35,609 nt of DNA from Pleurotus djamor (lineage: Eukaryota > Basidiomycota > Agaricomycetes > Agaricales > Pleurotaceae): positions 1 to 35,609 of the forward strand of contig JAPEVF010000469.1 of assembly GCA_029747585.1 (NCBI GenBank), written 5' to 3'. This document shows positions 10,875 to 21,355 of this stretch, piece after piece (position 1 is the first letter of the stretch; each line of letters starts with the position of its first letter). A program made the translations under genes and the position numbers. The notes beneath the pieces are model-generated. The model did not search any database. It had not been told where the DNA came from and worked only from the letters and a program-made list of their open reading frames with translations.

Positions 10875-12787
10875 CTATGAGAGCAAGTCAGCATCTACTT
10901 TCGACGACGCGCAAGGTTCGGAGACACACCTCATGACTCCTGATGTGAAATCAACCGTAGGAAGCTGTGGGCTCCCGGATTCGTCGACTGCGGGTAAAAT
11001 ATCAAAGACGGTGAGGATGCTAGCTAAGCTCAACCACAGGAGACTTTCGGCGAGATGCCTCCCAGGGCACACACTATAGCCCACTTAGGAGAAAATAACG
11101 CTGGGAGGTGACCAGAGCTCACCGTTTCCCATAACCGAAACTATGGACCCTGGGGTCAGCTTCTGCCTGAGGGCCCAGAAACCTTTCAGGCGTGAATTCT
11201 CCAGGCGAATCGTAGACGTTTTGATCGTGCAAAATTGACCTTGATAGAAGCATCAGATACCTTTCCATCCGAAGAGTGCGGCCTTACCATATGTTACTCA
11301 TGACAATTGTGCCAGAAGGGATCGTGTACTCATCGACCACACTGTCAGCTGTCATAAGGTGAGGTAAACCTGTTGGAAGACATGTGAGACGTGGTGATGA
11401 ACAGCTACGGCGATTGGAGACCTACCGAACGATCCAGGCGGCGCCCAACGAAGACACTCTAACAATATAGCAGTGATGTAGGGCAGTTTGTTCCCTGATC
11501 TGTCATCCAGTGTGGGAAGACGGCCTTGTAGAACTTGGTCAAGTTCTTGATGAGCCTTTCTTTGGACTTCAGGGAATAGTATCATTGCTAGGAACGCGGT
11601 TAGAAGCACTGCAGTGGAAGTTTCGGCACCGGCTAAGACATGATAAGCGAAATGTGGAGAGAGGATAAGGCAGTTTGTCGCACCGCTGTACGAGGTGACC
11701 ACCGCGGCTCTCACACCAAGTTTCTCTTCGTTTGTTCTAGCGGCGGACATGTTGATCTGATAGAATGACTGATTACCACAGTCAGGCGGGAAGATCATAT
11801 TGGCAAGATAGTTCGTTGAACGGACCTCAGGAGGATGAGATTCGTTGTCAACCACATCTAAGAAGGTGTTACAGAGGGATAAAGCTTTCTTCACAACACG
11901 CTGGAAGCCCCCTCCGGGAAGCCAGACGGGCCAGTAGGTTAGAGGTTTGTATGAAGCTGAGGCGAGCATTAGAAATTGAGCCTCCAATAAGATCGATAGC
12001 TGTGTGGTTTCTTACCATTAGGGAACACGTTCAGAAGGAACGCGCCAACGGATCCTGGAGCGGAGGTAGCGTCTACCATGTCTTTGTTGAGCTGCACGAA
12101 GCCACGAGAGTCGTCTCTATCGATCTCATGGCCAAGGAAGACCTGCATTATCTGCCCAACATGGACTCTGTCATGAGCGATGTCAGCCCAATGGTCATCA
12201 TTTGCATGGCAGAACGAGTCTCACCTTCGCAGATGCTTTTCAAAGTCCTCGGGAGACTCTTTCAGGCGCACTAGAAGGGATGAAACCTCCCTAGTCTGTA
12301 GCGCTTGAAATTTGTACATCGAGGATAGCCCGAAGCTCTGGTTGAGGACTTTTCGACCATGACTGAAAACGGGTCCCTTTGAAAGGATCCCTATATTCCA
12401 GTCCTTGAATCCCATCCTATGCCAATATGGTCCGGTCAGCTGATGTTCTATAGTGCAGAGCGGTATTGACACATACATCTCTAGCATAGGAAATCGGGGT
12501 CGCTCGGCTGAGATCGCGTTCCGTTTGCCGAGTAGCTCGTTCGCAGTATTCGCGTCGTTGAGGAAGATGATATTCTGCCCAAAAACATTGACATAGGTCA
12601 TACGGCCGTAAAGCTTTCGCCATCGGTCGTAGGTAATCCATTCCTTCTCCCTGGGCATAGACAAAGCAGAGCCGACGAAGGGTAGCCCAGGAGGACCCGG
12701 CGGAAGCTTTGTCTTCTTGGAGAACTTGTGGCGAAGGGCAAAGAAGACGAATAGGCCTAACACGATATGAGAAACACTGACAGCCAT
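10875..12787 (-). CDS. Cytochrome P450 monooxygenase
   Basis: Microsomal P450 that uses O2 and reductase electrons to hydroxylate or otherwise oxidise a substrate. The start at 12787 gives a membrane anchor (VSHIVLGLFVFFAL), a basic stretch and the proline hinge KLPPGPPGLPFVG. Later elements in order are GPVFSHGRKVLNQSF (C helix), an I-helix AGAETSTAVLL, the K-helix ECLRWAPPG (ExxR), SFGLPHLMTADSVVDEYTIP, EFTPERFLG (PERF) and the heme loop FGYGKR|VCPGRHLAES, where the bar marks a 50-nt intron inside the Cys-ligand motif. All catalytic landmarks are intact. At least eight introns. The type resembles mushroom P450s annotated as O-methylsterigmatocystin oxidoreductase-like, but that name says little about substrate. 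It is divergent from DUF6533 no.2 and probably tailors the cluster product. Confidence 0.92.
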
Positions 12788-12972
12788 TGTTTCGAGGTCC
12801 GTGGAGGTTGTGCGAACGAGAAACCATGTTTATAGGAAGTGATCAGGTCAAAACTGATGAAAATGGATGCTTATCCGCACGGGTAACAGGAACATCTTCA
12901 GCTGAGTGAATACTCCTCACGAATGAGAGAACTGACTGATGATCGATGCCGTCCGTGTGAGTCAGCGTCACA

Positions 12973-12980
12973 TCTGATCA
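12973..12980 (+). promoter_or_regulatory. TCTGATSA octamer (TCTGATCA)
   Basis: Lies 186 nt upstream of the P450 start. Part of the set of octamers concentrated in the cluster promoters; function unproven. Confidence 0.3.
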
Positions 12981-13120
12981 TTTGAATCCCCGCTAGAGCG
13001 CCCATGCGCCCACGCCCTAAATCGTTTCACGATGTCATGTTTTGATGATGCTTGCTTGGTACAGAATGGGAGTGTATACTCTCACAAAGCGCCCCTTGTC
13101 GAATACCGATCGTGATCCTG

Positions 13121-13128
13121 TCTGATGA
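13121..13128 (+). promoter_or_regulatory. TCTGATSA octamer (TCTGATGA)
   Basis: Starts 238 nt upstream of the DUF6533 no.2 ATG. A copy at nearly the same offset (236 nt) precedes the paralogue DUF6533 no.3. Function unproven. Confidence 0.3.
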
Positions 13129-13358
13129 ACCCGTTGGACGGCTCTCCTTGTGCTCAGTGGCGCGTGATGACCAGTCCTTTTGGATCATTGATGAGTGAGT
13201 TTGCTCCCCCCAAAACGTTTGACGATCCGACCTGATGCATGATGGTTCAAGCTTAGAGCGTATATATAGAAGTACATAGCACTTATACTCTACTGCTAGT
13301 CAATTTCCTTGACTGTGCAACCGGTTCCTTTTTCGAGCTTCGTCGACATCTCTCAACA

Positions 13359-14963
13359 ATGGCCGCACCTCCTTCTGTTGATGAGCTGATCACCTCAGCG
13401 TGGCATTTGTATGCAACCCAATCATATCAGCTTTCCTTAACTAACCTTGATGATGTAGGCGAATCGAAGATGTAAGCGTATCGCCGCCCAGAGCCCGCGT
13501 CCAAACTGATCTCCACGAACCTTTTCAAGTCCTTCGCGATTATTGCGACGACCATCCTCTTTTATGACCATATGCTGACGTTCTCCGAAGAAGTGAGGGA
13601 TACGCGAGCTACCTCACTAGTGTTACGCTGACCTAGCCTTTGTGGCTCCGTAGGTCAAACATATCTGGAAGAAGCCTAAGACGCCACGTACGGAGTTTTC
13701 TCGCTACAAATGCTTTGATTGCCTGATTTTTTTTACCTCCACCTCAAGTTAGCTTGATGTTCCTTCTCAATAGATACTTCGCCCCACCGGTGTTCATAAT
13801 CTGTATGGTCGCAGTATTCTCTCCCAATTGGACAGTCGAAGTAAGTATCACTCAATTTATCCCGTTGCTCTGAAACTGAGAAGTCATCCAGACGTTCGTT
13901 GATTTCCAACCATTCGTTTTTATCATTTTTCATGACACTCCCGTAGTTGCACAAGCTTTGCAAAATTTGAAGGTGTGCTTACTCTGGTCACGGTAATGAC
14001 CGCCGAATCCATGCTCATAATGAGGTATGTGTTGGTGTACACACTATTCGCGATGGGTCGCTGATACCCTACAGAGTTTTCGCTGTGTACCATAAGTCAC
14101 GAAGCATCCTCATCACTTGTTTGACAATCTGGTTGGCCCAGCTCTGTCTGATGAGCTATGTCTTGGCACATTCTGGACGTAAGTTCGCTGGAAAAGTTGG
14201 AGGCATGCTCACGAACTTCTCAATCAGCCGTTATCATCCCCCGAACTCCGGTCACGTACGGGTGTGTCTTAGTCGCGGACCCTTCACTGTGGGTTACTCA
14301 GATTAGTTTACTCAATGATAACTGATGGAGCCGCGCAACAGAGGCTCCCTGGACATCCTCTTTGTTGTTCCCAGCATCGTTTTCGACACTGTCATTTTCA
14401 TAATGCTCATGGTCGCGCTGGTGAAAAGAGCCCGAGAAAGCCCTCTCTCTATGATGCTTCGAATTATTCTGCGGGATGGTATTCTCTATTTTGTGGTCGT
14501 TGTTTTGCTCAACGCGGCATGGACTGGAACTGGTCTGGGCCTTGCGGTAAGGATTTTCTTCATATGAGCTTAGCATCCCGCTGACGCCGCCTTAGTCCGA
14601 TATGAAGAATATTCTCTCTTTGTAAGTGCTCCTCTGCTGGAGAGCTTAGACTACATTGGCTGACATTCTGAACCTGAAAAGCATCAGCACCGCGTAATGA
14701 GCCCCTCTTTCTCCTAACTCCCTAACTTACGCCCCTTTGACAGAATGACCAACGTCCTTATTGGACGCCTGACTCTCAACCTACGAAAGAATTCTAGTTC
14801 ACTGGTTTTCGACACCTCTTCAAATGGACGTCTCCGCAGATTCATCCAGTTCGGCGATGCTTCTTCAGGTACAATTATCCCCACGGATCTCGAGCTTAAA
14901 ACACCTCGAACACCACTTTCTGCCAACTCATGGAAGACGGCAAACTCAGGGAATTCAGTATAA
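13359..14963 (+). CDS. DUF6533 membrane protein no.2 (possible frameshift)
   Basis: Close paralogue of DUF6533 no.3, same exon layout. In order: MAAPPSVDELITSAWHL, a 13-nt micro-exon giving RIED, SFAIIATTILFYDHMLTF, VKHIWKKPKTP, SLMFLLNRYFAPPVFII, FSPNWTVE, CTSFAKFEGVLTLVTVMTAE, VFAVYHKSR, IIPRTPVTYGCVLVADPSL, GSLDILFVVPSIVFDTVIF, LRDGILYFVVVVLLNAAW, SDMKNILS, then MTNVLIGRLTLNLRK and a Ser-rich tail. Seven membrane helices are likely. In the exon starting at 13892, 56 bases separate the acceptor from the codon for the conserved Cys, where no.3 has 54. No alternative splice pair I tried restores phase. The gene is therefore either frameshifted here or uses a splice I cannot see. All other exons are clean. 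Family function unknown. Confidence 0.75.
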
Positions 14964-15496
14964 GCGATAGATAGGTTTATAACTACCGATGGCCAAACAT
15001 ACGATAAGTATACAGTACATGATATGTGATGTCTAGATCTCCTATTTATACTCATGCGAAGCGATCTTACCCGAGTTCTCATTTCACGAGAACGTTCAAT
15101 TCGAAACGGACCAGATGATCTCTTCTTGATTTCTTCCTCGTCGGAAATCAACAAACATATCTCACACTAGCTCCGATACGGCGTGGAGGACAGTCATGAC
15201 CGTGCTCGACGGTGCGTCAGTCGCTCGTTGAGGTAACGCACAAAGTCCGCGTTCAGGAGAACTATGCCAAATTTTGGTCTGAGTTGACATGCTCAGCATC
15301 GTAACCACGACACAATCATAAAAACTCCACTGGGATGGTAGAATTCGTCTACCTTCGCTCAGAATCAACACTCTGGTTGGCATATTGGAATGGATGATTT
15401 TATTTTAGGTTCGGCGAACGTCAGCACGATTGTGGTGGCGAAAGAATGGAAGACAGGACGTATTAACTACAGACCGTTTGTCAAAGTGGTTTTACT
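14964..15496. other. Convergent 3' region, DUF6533 no.2 / 7TM gene
   Basis: 533 bases between facing stop codons. Short frames on both strands have no family resemblance. Nothing assigned. Confidence 0.45.
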
Positions 15497-16890
15497 TTAG
15501 TCCAAGCGGAGTCGCTCGTTTGTGAAGTCTTGAGTTTTCTTGGCTTCTAATGAGACTGCTTCATGGTCTTTACGGTTATAGAGAGCGATATCGGCTTCGC
15601 TGGTCACATCCAGAGGGGTTGGCTTCGATCCGTCATCGACTTCGATCTCCGTGGTCATTTGAACCGCAATTCGGGTTCTAGTATGTCCAATGGTTTGGAT
15701 AGGATCTTCTGAAACCTGGTAGGACGGATACTCAGCCTCGAGGGCGCGCAAGCGAACGCGGATGATGACGGCGTTGAACGATATGCCCTACATTCGAGAC
15801 GAAAAAATGAGATGTTGGCCTTCTCTCGAGTCTCAGCGATGTAATAACGTACCACAATCGGAGTGACCATCTGGAAAATTATATAATGCTCAATCCGTCC
15901 ACGAGAGAAGAGAATCAGAAGAAGAATCTCGGTGGCCAACTGTAGTGCAGGGCACTCAATGACGATCCGCAACAGAGGAAGAAGGGTGTCCTTCTTTGTT
16001 TGATAAGGTGACGATTTCCGTCTCGTGTTCCAGATACGATAACCCATCAACGATGTCGTCGTGAAGTTCTGGAAGACGGCTAGGTAGTAGAAGGCTTGAA
16101 TCCACGAGTGTATCGAGGGCGCGAAAACGCTTTGATTAGCACCGCGCAAAGAGAACATCGCGCACGATGTGTATCCAATAGCTACATGTAGATGTGTCAT
16201 GACCCGTGTTATGGTCCCCAAACGCGACGTCGTACCTATTTTCCCTGACAGAAGAAGAACAGGCAAGGTGATTACTCGCCAATTCTTATTCCACAAAACG
16301 AAACACTGGTAGACCTACAACGGATACATTCAGGTTATACTGGTTACTCTCCAAATCAACTGGAGGGTCGTACCGCAACTATCCCACCGAGGACTTCTTG
16401 GGTAGTATACAAGGTGGAAACCAAGACGCTGTCCCATCTATCGATCCTCAGGACAAAGTCTAGGGGTTTACTGTCACCAGCCGCGAACGCTCCGAGGAGC
16501 ATGTGCGCAGACATAAATGCCTGGAACGTAGCGACGCCAAACATAATGCTAGATATATATATCAAGGTCTGTCTCACTGTTGCGTTGGTGGGAAGAGAAG
16601 GAGGAGGGATTGGAAGAGAACCTTGATATGGACGTCAATATGTCTTGTCCGTCGGAATGTCAAGGATAATGTCCCAATGAAAAGACATAAGAGGGTTCCT
16701 GTAGGAGGGTTCAAGGTCTAGCGTAGATTGAGGTACTGCCCAAATACCGTAAAGGAGGCCCTAGATTCACAGGTTAGCACATTCTGAACCATGGGCCGAA
16801 GCCTTGGCATACCGAAATCCAATAAGCGATTAGGAACGTTCGTCTTGCATTCACGATGGCTTCTTCGGTAAGCGGAGGCAGGGAGGACAT
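15497..16890 (-). CDS. Seven-helix basidiomycete membrane protein, function unknown
   Basis: Spliced gene of about 353 aa. It starts MSSLPPLTEEAIVNARRTFL and continues with AYWIS, GLLYG, TLLCLFIGTLSLTFRR, TLIYISSIMFGVATFQAF, LYTTQEVLGGIVAVYQCFVLW, WRVITLPVLLLSGKI, FYYLAVFQNFTTTSLMGYRIW, a cytosolic basic loop, a helix with EILLLILF, MVTPIV, GISFNAVIIRVR, then a hydrophilic C-terminal tail of about 85 residues. About seven hydrophobic helices are visible. The QN-x-x-TTxLMxYRIW and P-I-V-G-I-x-F-N-x-x-I-I-R-V motifs are typical of a large mushroom family of GPCR-like membrane proteins with no assigned role. It is not a DUF6533 member. All eight or so introns restore frame, including a 53-nt one with acceptor gagacag. 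It could be a transporter, receptor or membrane enzyme. Confidence 0.8.
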
Positions 16891-18640
16891 CACTATACTA
16901 GATTCCAGCAACGGGGGATGACTGTTATAAGGGTGATGACGCCGAAACCCGTATTCGAGGTGATGGGTTCAATCAGAGAGACATCAACAGGTGATCACAC
17001 AATTTGTTGATGTGATGATGCTGGGAGGCTCGGGTACAGTTTTCATGGCATTTCCGATGTAAAAATAGAGGTTCACTGAGCATGAGGCTTGACTGAATCA
17101 TGTCGACTTGACAGTGCGGAACAGCCTAAAGTAAATATATCAGTGACTGAGACATAATGTGAGATGCCTTCCCATTGATATGGGGCGTTATGTGAGGGAG
17201 GGTTGGGACAGTGTCCTCAAACTCCCTGATCAAGAAGAACGATCAAAACCGGAAGATGGACCATTGACCAGCCGCTTACACGCCAGGGTCGCGGCGTGCA
17301 TACCTTCGATAAGGATATCACAGCGGATTTCCGCAGCCCATGTTTCAACACTGTTGTAATAAGAGGCGACCGCAGAGCACAGTATAGGAGTTGTTGGCTT
17401 AGAGGCAAAGGACTTCTGAATATGCGTCGATCCAACTTTCAAGACGTCGATGAAGTGATATAAACTGAGACATTAGATATAGAGTTGAGTATAGCCTGGG
17501 GAAAAGACGGGGAAAGAAGAGAGACGGTGTGGGTTTGAGACGGGAAAGCACGGTGGGCGTCAATCAGCCCAGTGATCATTGACAGAATGTAGTGTAGAGT
17601 ATACACAGGTGATAGATGGCCGGTTTATAGATGCCTGTCCTCCTGTGGTCCACCTTAATGCCAGACTCACGAGGATTGATTTGGAAGTCTTCGACCTGTA
17701 GAGAAACAACTGTCAGACTTCGTGTGAGATAACTTGAGAAGCTTTTTAAAAGACTTTCCTCGTCTGAATATCGGTGAGCCTGATAGACCTCGAGAGCCCT
17801 CAGACCTACAGGCGTAAATTAGAAGCCATTCTGATCGAAGCAATATCTGACCGATGGAGCACCAAAATCATGATGTTCCACCGCATAGATGCCGACGGTT
17901 CAAAGGTGAGAGTGGAGAGTAGGGTGTTTCCGCGAGTAGATTCGAGTTCCGATGCTTTGAAGGAGTTGGGAGGATTATGTCCTTGCCTTACACCCCAATT
18001 AAAATCGTGCTACAAAGAGCGCATAGCGAGTTGAATCCGGGGCGAGCCCAAGTCCAGGATAAAGTTGGAAAGTGACCTGGAATTTGTTAGAAAGAAGTGG
18101 CGTATTGAGGAGAGGGATAGATTCACACGAAAGGATGCCTACATAGATAGACACTGAGACGACCGCCAACGACGAGTCTCATGTCCTTCCCATGACCCTG
18201 CTGCTGCACAGATAGCTCGGTCATACAGGAATTGTGGAGGCTCGAGGCACCAGGAAAAAGTGGGTGTAAGGTCCTTTCAGGGCGTTCTTCAGAGTCGTTT
18301 TTCAGACCACCAGGGAGAATATCATGGCAGGGGGGCAAGTGGTAGGAGCAGGAGGAGGCGACAAGACCGGCGCCTATGCGTAGATTTGTTTCGGTCGGTC
18401 TCGGCGTTATCAGAAAGGGGCTCAGACTTAGCTTCAGCGCTTCAGCGAGGGTCGTCGTCGTTATGCCCCACTTACAACTTCGTGCAGCCAGAAAATTTCG
18501 CCTTTCTTTGAAGTCTTCAAGTTGGATTGAGGAAGGCGCGTAAATTTTAAGCTCTACATGAAACTGCACTACAGAAGCTAAAGTGGCGTGTCGTGTTATG
18601 GTAGAAACCGTCCGCGTCAGGGTTGAGATACTCTGCAGCC
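16891..18640. other. 1.75 kb without an assignable gene
   Basis: Separates the 7TM gene from DUF6533 no.3. Open stretches exist: bottom strand about 17217-17490, part of which reads KSFASKPTTPILCSAVASYYNS; top strand 17774-18034; and a 173-codon bottom-strand frame at 18123-18644 that lacks family features. None could be joined into a convincing protein. The region lies at the junction between the two paralogous halves of the cluster and may contain decayed sequence. Confidence 0.4.
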
Positions 18641-20239
18641 TCAAGCTTGGGCGTGTCTCCCCCAGTTATTTTTGGACGGCGCATTCGTTGGACGAAGCTC
18701 TACATCCGTGACGAGCGTACCCGAAGACGACGCATCGCCGAATTGGACGAACCGGCGAAGTCGGCCACTTGACGATGTATCGAAGACCAATGAGTTGCTA
18801 TTCTTCCTGAGATTCAGGGTTAAGCGGCCGATGAGGACGTTGGTCATCCTATGCGAACGGTTGATTAAGGAACTTAGTGTAACCAAAAGGAAGCTCACGC
18901 AGTGCAGGGGCTATGTTAGATGACGGGCTTAGTGGGTCGAGCGCGGTTTGGTAGGTGTACGACTCACAACGACAATATGTTCTTCAAGTCCATCTGCGGG
19001 GCGGATGCGTTAACGAGCGAGTGCAATGTGACGAATGAATATTACCGAGAGGCCAAGGCCTGTACCCGTCCATGCACTATTGAGCATGAATACGACCACA
19101 AAATACAAAATTCCATCTCGGAGGATTATCTGGAGCATCATTGACAGTGGGTGGTCTCTGGCTTTCTTGACTAATGCTACCATGAGCATCACAAAGATCG
19201 TCGTGTCGAAAACAATACTGGGGACGACGAAAAGAATGTTCAAGCTGCCCCTGCGGATGGATATACTCCTTCAGCAACATGGAAGCCATGCTGTCGATGA
19301 GGAACCTCACAGATCTGCGACCAAGATGCATCCATATGTTACAGGAGTTCGGGGAATGACGACAGCTAGAGAGAGAATAATCTGATGAGTGTGTTGAGAG
19401 TCACGCAAGGCCACAGTTCGACTCACGTCCAGAATGTGCCAAAATATAGCTCATGAGGCCAAGTTGCGTAATCCATACAGTGAGACAGGCCACTAACACG
19501 AGTCTGGATTGATGATAGACGGCGTAAACCCTAGAGCGGGGAGCTATAAGGATGGGGTATATCACATGGAAGTCTTAATCATACCTCAGGATCAGCATGG
19601 ACTCGGCAACCATGACGGTAACGAGCGTAAGGACACCCTCAAACTTTGCGAAACTTGTGCACCTGAAATGATCCATTGAGAAAATTATCAAGGGGTAGAC
19701 AAAGCCAACCAACGTCTATTAATATCAATCAGTATTGGTGTCGACTAAGGACTGGGACGCAAGGGAACCTCACCTCGACAGTCCAGTCGGGAGAGAAGAG
19801 CGCTATGATGCATATGATAAAAACGGGGGGAGCGAAATAACGGTTGAGCAGGAACAACAAGCTAACTGAACAAACGAAGTCAGCCTCCGACTAAGTATCA
19901 AATGGTTAGTCACTTACGTGGTGTTTTAGGCTTCTTCCAGATATGCTGGATCTGGGGAAGATATGGTTTGTTGAACCGAAGACAGATCGATTTTTGAGGC
20001 TCACCTCATCACCAAACGTAAGCAAATGGTCGTAGAACAAGATTGTCGTTGCAACGAGCGCGAATGACTTGAGAGCTCGAGTAAAAATGGACATATTTGA
20101 GTTTAAGGAAAAGAGTCGCTCACGTCCTCAATACGTCTAAGCATACTCTAGTTTAGTTAAAATGTATTCACAAGGATATGAAGTCTTACAAGTGCCAGGC
20201 TGAGGTGGTCAATTCATCGATACCAGGAGGCGTAGCCAT
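18641..20239 (-). CDS. DUF6533 multi-pass membrane protein no.3
   Basis: Complete spliced gene, about 330 aa, and the cleanest DUF6533 copy. In order: MATPPGIDELTTSAWHL, a 13-nt micro-exon (RIED), SFALVATTILFYDHLLTF, IQHIWKKPKTP, SLLFLLNRYFAPPVFII, FSPDWTVETLVGFVY, CTSFAKFEGVLTLVTVMVAE, VYAVYHQSR, VVIPRTPVTYGCILVADL, GSLNILFVVPSIVFDTTIF, LRDGILYFVVVFMLNSAW, MDLKNILSL, then MTNVLIGRLTLNLRK and a polar tail. These are hallmark DUF6533 segments (YDhLLTFxDE...IW, NRY, RxYAxY, RDGxxYF, RLTLNLR). Seven helices; the polar tail probably faces the cytosol. A TATA-like element on the bottom strand at 20279-20286 is 40 nt upstream. It is head to head with UbiA no.3. The biochemical role is unknown. Confidence 0.88.
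19381..19388 (+). promoter_or_regulatory. TCTGATSA octamer inside an intron of DUF6533 no.3
   Basis: The only one of the eight copies not in an intergenic promoter. It may be a chance occurrence. Confidence 0.15.
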
Positions 20240-20278
20240 TTCGAAAGGTGAAATCACTAACTTGGCCACGAGTTGGGA

Positions 20279-20286
20279 TTATATAC
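20279..20286 (-). promoter_or_regulatory. TATA-like box of DUF6533 no.3
   Basis: The bottom strand reads GTATATAA, 40-47 nt upstream of the ATG at 20239. Confidence 0.4.
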
Positions 20287-20474
20287 GTCCATCTGGAGCC
20301 TTGAGTGCAGTGCCTCGGAAAGTACGACCTTCATGAGGCGCACTCCGTGCTACACGCTAGAGTTGACCATTAGCCCCTTGAAATTGGTTGTGAGACACTC
20401 AGTGAATGATTTCTCCGCTCAAGCTACGACAAAGTCAATTGCAAATGACTGATGGTACTCTGACATCGAGGGTG

Positions 20475-20499
20475 TCTGATGAGTCTGATGAGTCTGATC
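20475..20499 (+). repeat. 9-bp tandem repeat (TCTGATGAG), 2.7 copies
   Basis: TCTGATGAG TCTGATGAG TCTGATC. Two units contain the TCTGATGA octamer seen in other cluster promoters. It begins 236 nt upstream of the DUF6533 no.3 start. It could be a clustered binding site or a simple slippage repeat. Confidence 0.6.
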
Positions 20500-20518
20500 T
20501 CGAGTAGGGTATCATCTT

Positions 20519-20526
20519 TGATCAGA
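20519..20526 (-). promoter_or_regulatory. TCTGATSA octamer (TCTGATCA)
   Basis: Bottom-strand copy 20 bases beyond the tandem repeat, in the context GATCAGAATCA. Nearly the same context (GATCAGAATCAGG) surrounds the copy at 8665. Confidence 0.3.
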
Positions 20527-21355
20527 ATCATGGGATAAGTTGTCCGCTAAGCCTGCTATCTAGAGTGATAAGTTGAATGGAAAAGCTACCGGATGGGTCT
20601 CGGACTACACCTAAGGCGGAACCGATGGTGGTAGAATAGGAAGGTTGTGGGCGGCGGGCGTTGAACAATTCTCACGCACGCGACCCCTGAAAATGCTCTA
20701 AAAAGGGATGGGTGGCGTTCAATCTGGTTCAGTCGCCCCCATGACCAGGACCTCAATCAACGCTCAACGTCAACATCAAAATCAACATCAGTACCACGCA
20801 TTGGGTATCGTTATCTACGGCTTGCAAAGGCTTTCATATACCCTATCAGTTTTTATACGAACGAATACTTCGGGAATCTACCTTTCTTGTAAGTTGCCTG
20901 TTTGGAATCTCAGAAGCATCGGGGAAATCTGAAATGATCTAGGATCGTCTACGCCAGAGCGTACCGTGGGCTGAATAACGCGCGTCCGATTAGTGATGAC
21001 CTATCCTTTCATTACTGGAACAGTAATTCGGGGTACATCCGCACCACCACCCGAATATGGGTGCGGGAAGCTCCAATTAGATGATCTGGATTCGAGAGGA
21101 CCCATGCAGGGTTATTTGATGTATCTACCCCTCCGACATGGTGGAGAACCCTCACAAGGAAGCGCAAACTCTTTGGTTTCTGATCGATTGAATCAACAAC
21201 ACTGCGCACTTACTAGCCCTCACAAAGGGGGATAGAATGTTGCATATGGCGCGTCCTGACCGGCCTGACCCCTAAGGAAATCCCTCCGTCGTTGGCCCAA
21301 CAATACTCATACCGGCTTGCTATCATCATGCGCATATATACGGATAGTTCGCATT

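Larger units (their letters stand above)
12788..13358. promoter_or_regulatory. Divergent promoter, P450 / DUF6533 no.2
   Basis: 571 bases between head-to-head genes. Each side has its own TATA-like element: TATAAA on the bottom strand at 12829-12834, and TATATATAG on the top strand at 13261-13269, 90 nt before the DUF6533 no.2 ATG. Two TCTGATSA octamers lie between them (12973-12980 and 13121-13128). No coding region. Confidence 0.55.
20240..21355. promoter_or_regulatory. Divergent promoter, DUF6533 no.3 / UbiA no.3
   Basis: 1.1 kb between head-to-head genes. It contains a TATA-like element for DUF6533 no.3 (bottom strand, 20279-20286), a 9-bp tandem repeat with two TCTGATGA octamers (20475-20499), a further octamer at 20519-20526, and a TATA-like CATATATAC near 21333. 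A 74-codon frame at 20708-20932 has no family features and is not called. Confidence 0.5.

Noticed and set aside
12417..12827. 136-codon bottom-strand frame overlapping the P450 start, with an ATG 40 bases upstream of the P450 ATG
   Set aside because: It is out of frame with the P450, shows no family features, and the TATA-like box at 12829 makes transcription start after this ATG likely.
17217..17490. Bottom-strand stretch resembling coding sequence (KSFASKPTTPILCSAV...)
   Set aside because: No in-frame ATG, conflicting splice options and no recognised family; mentioned only in the gap entry.
18123..18644. 173-codon bottom-strand open frame next to DUF6533 no.3
   Set aside because: No domain, no hydrophobic or repeat pattern, low-complexity composition and no paralogue in the window; most likely a chance frame.
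20708..20932. 74-codon top-strand frame in the DUF6533 no.3 / UbiA no.3 promoter
   Set aside because: Gln/His-rich simple-sequence start, no family match; the location fits promoter sequence better.
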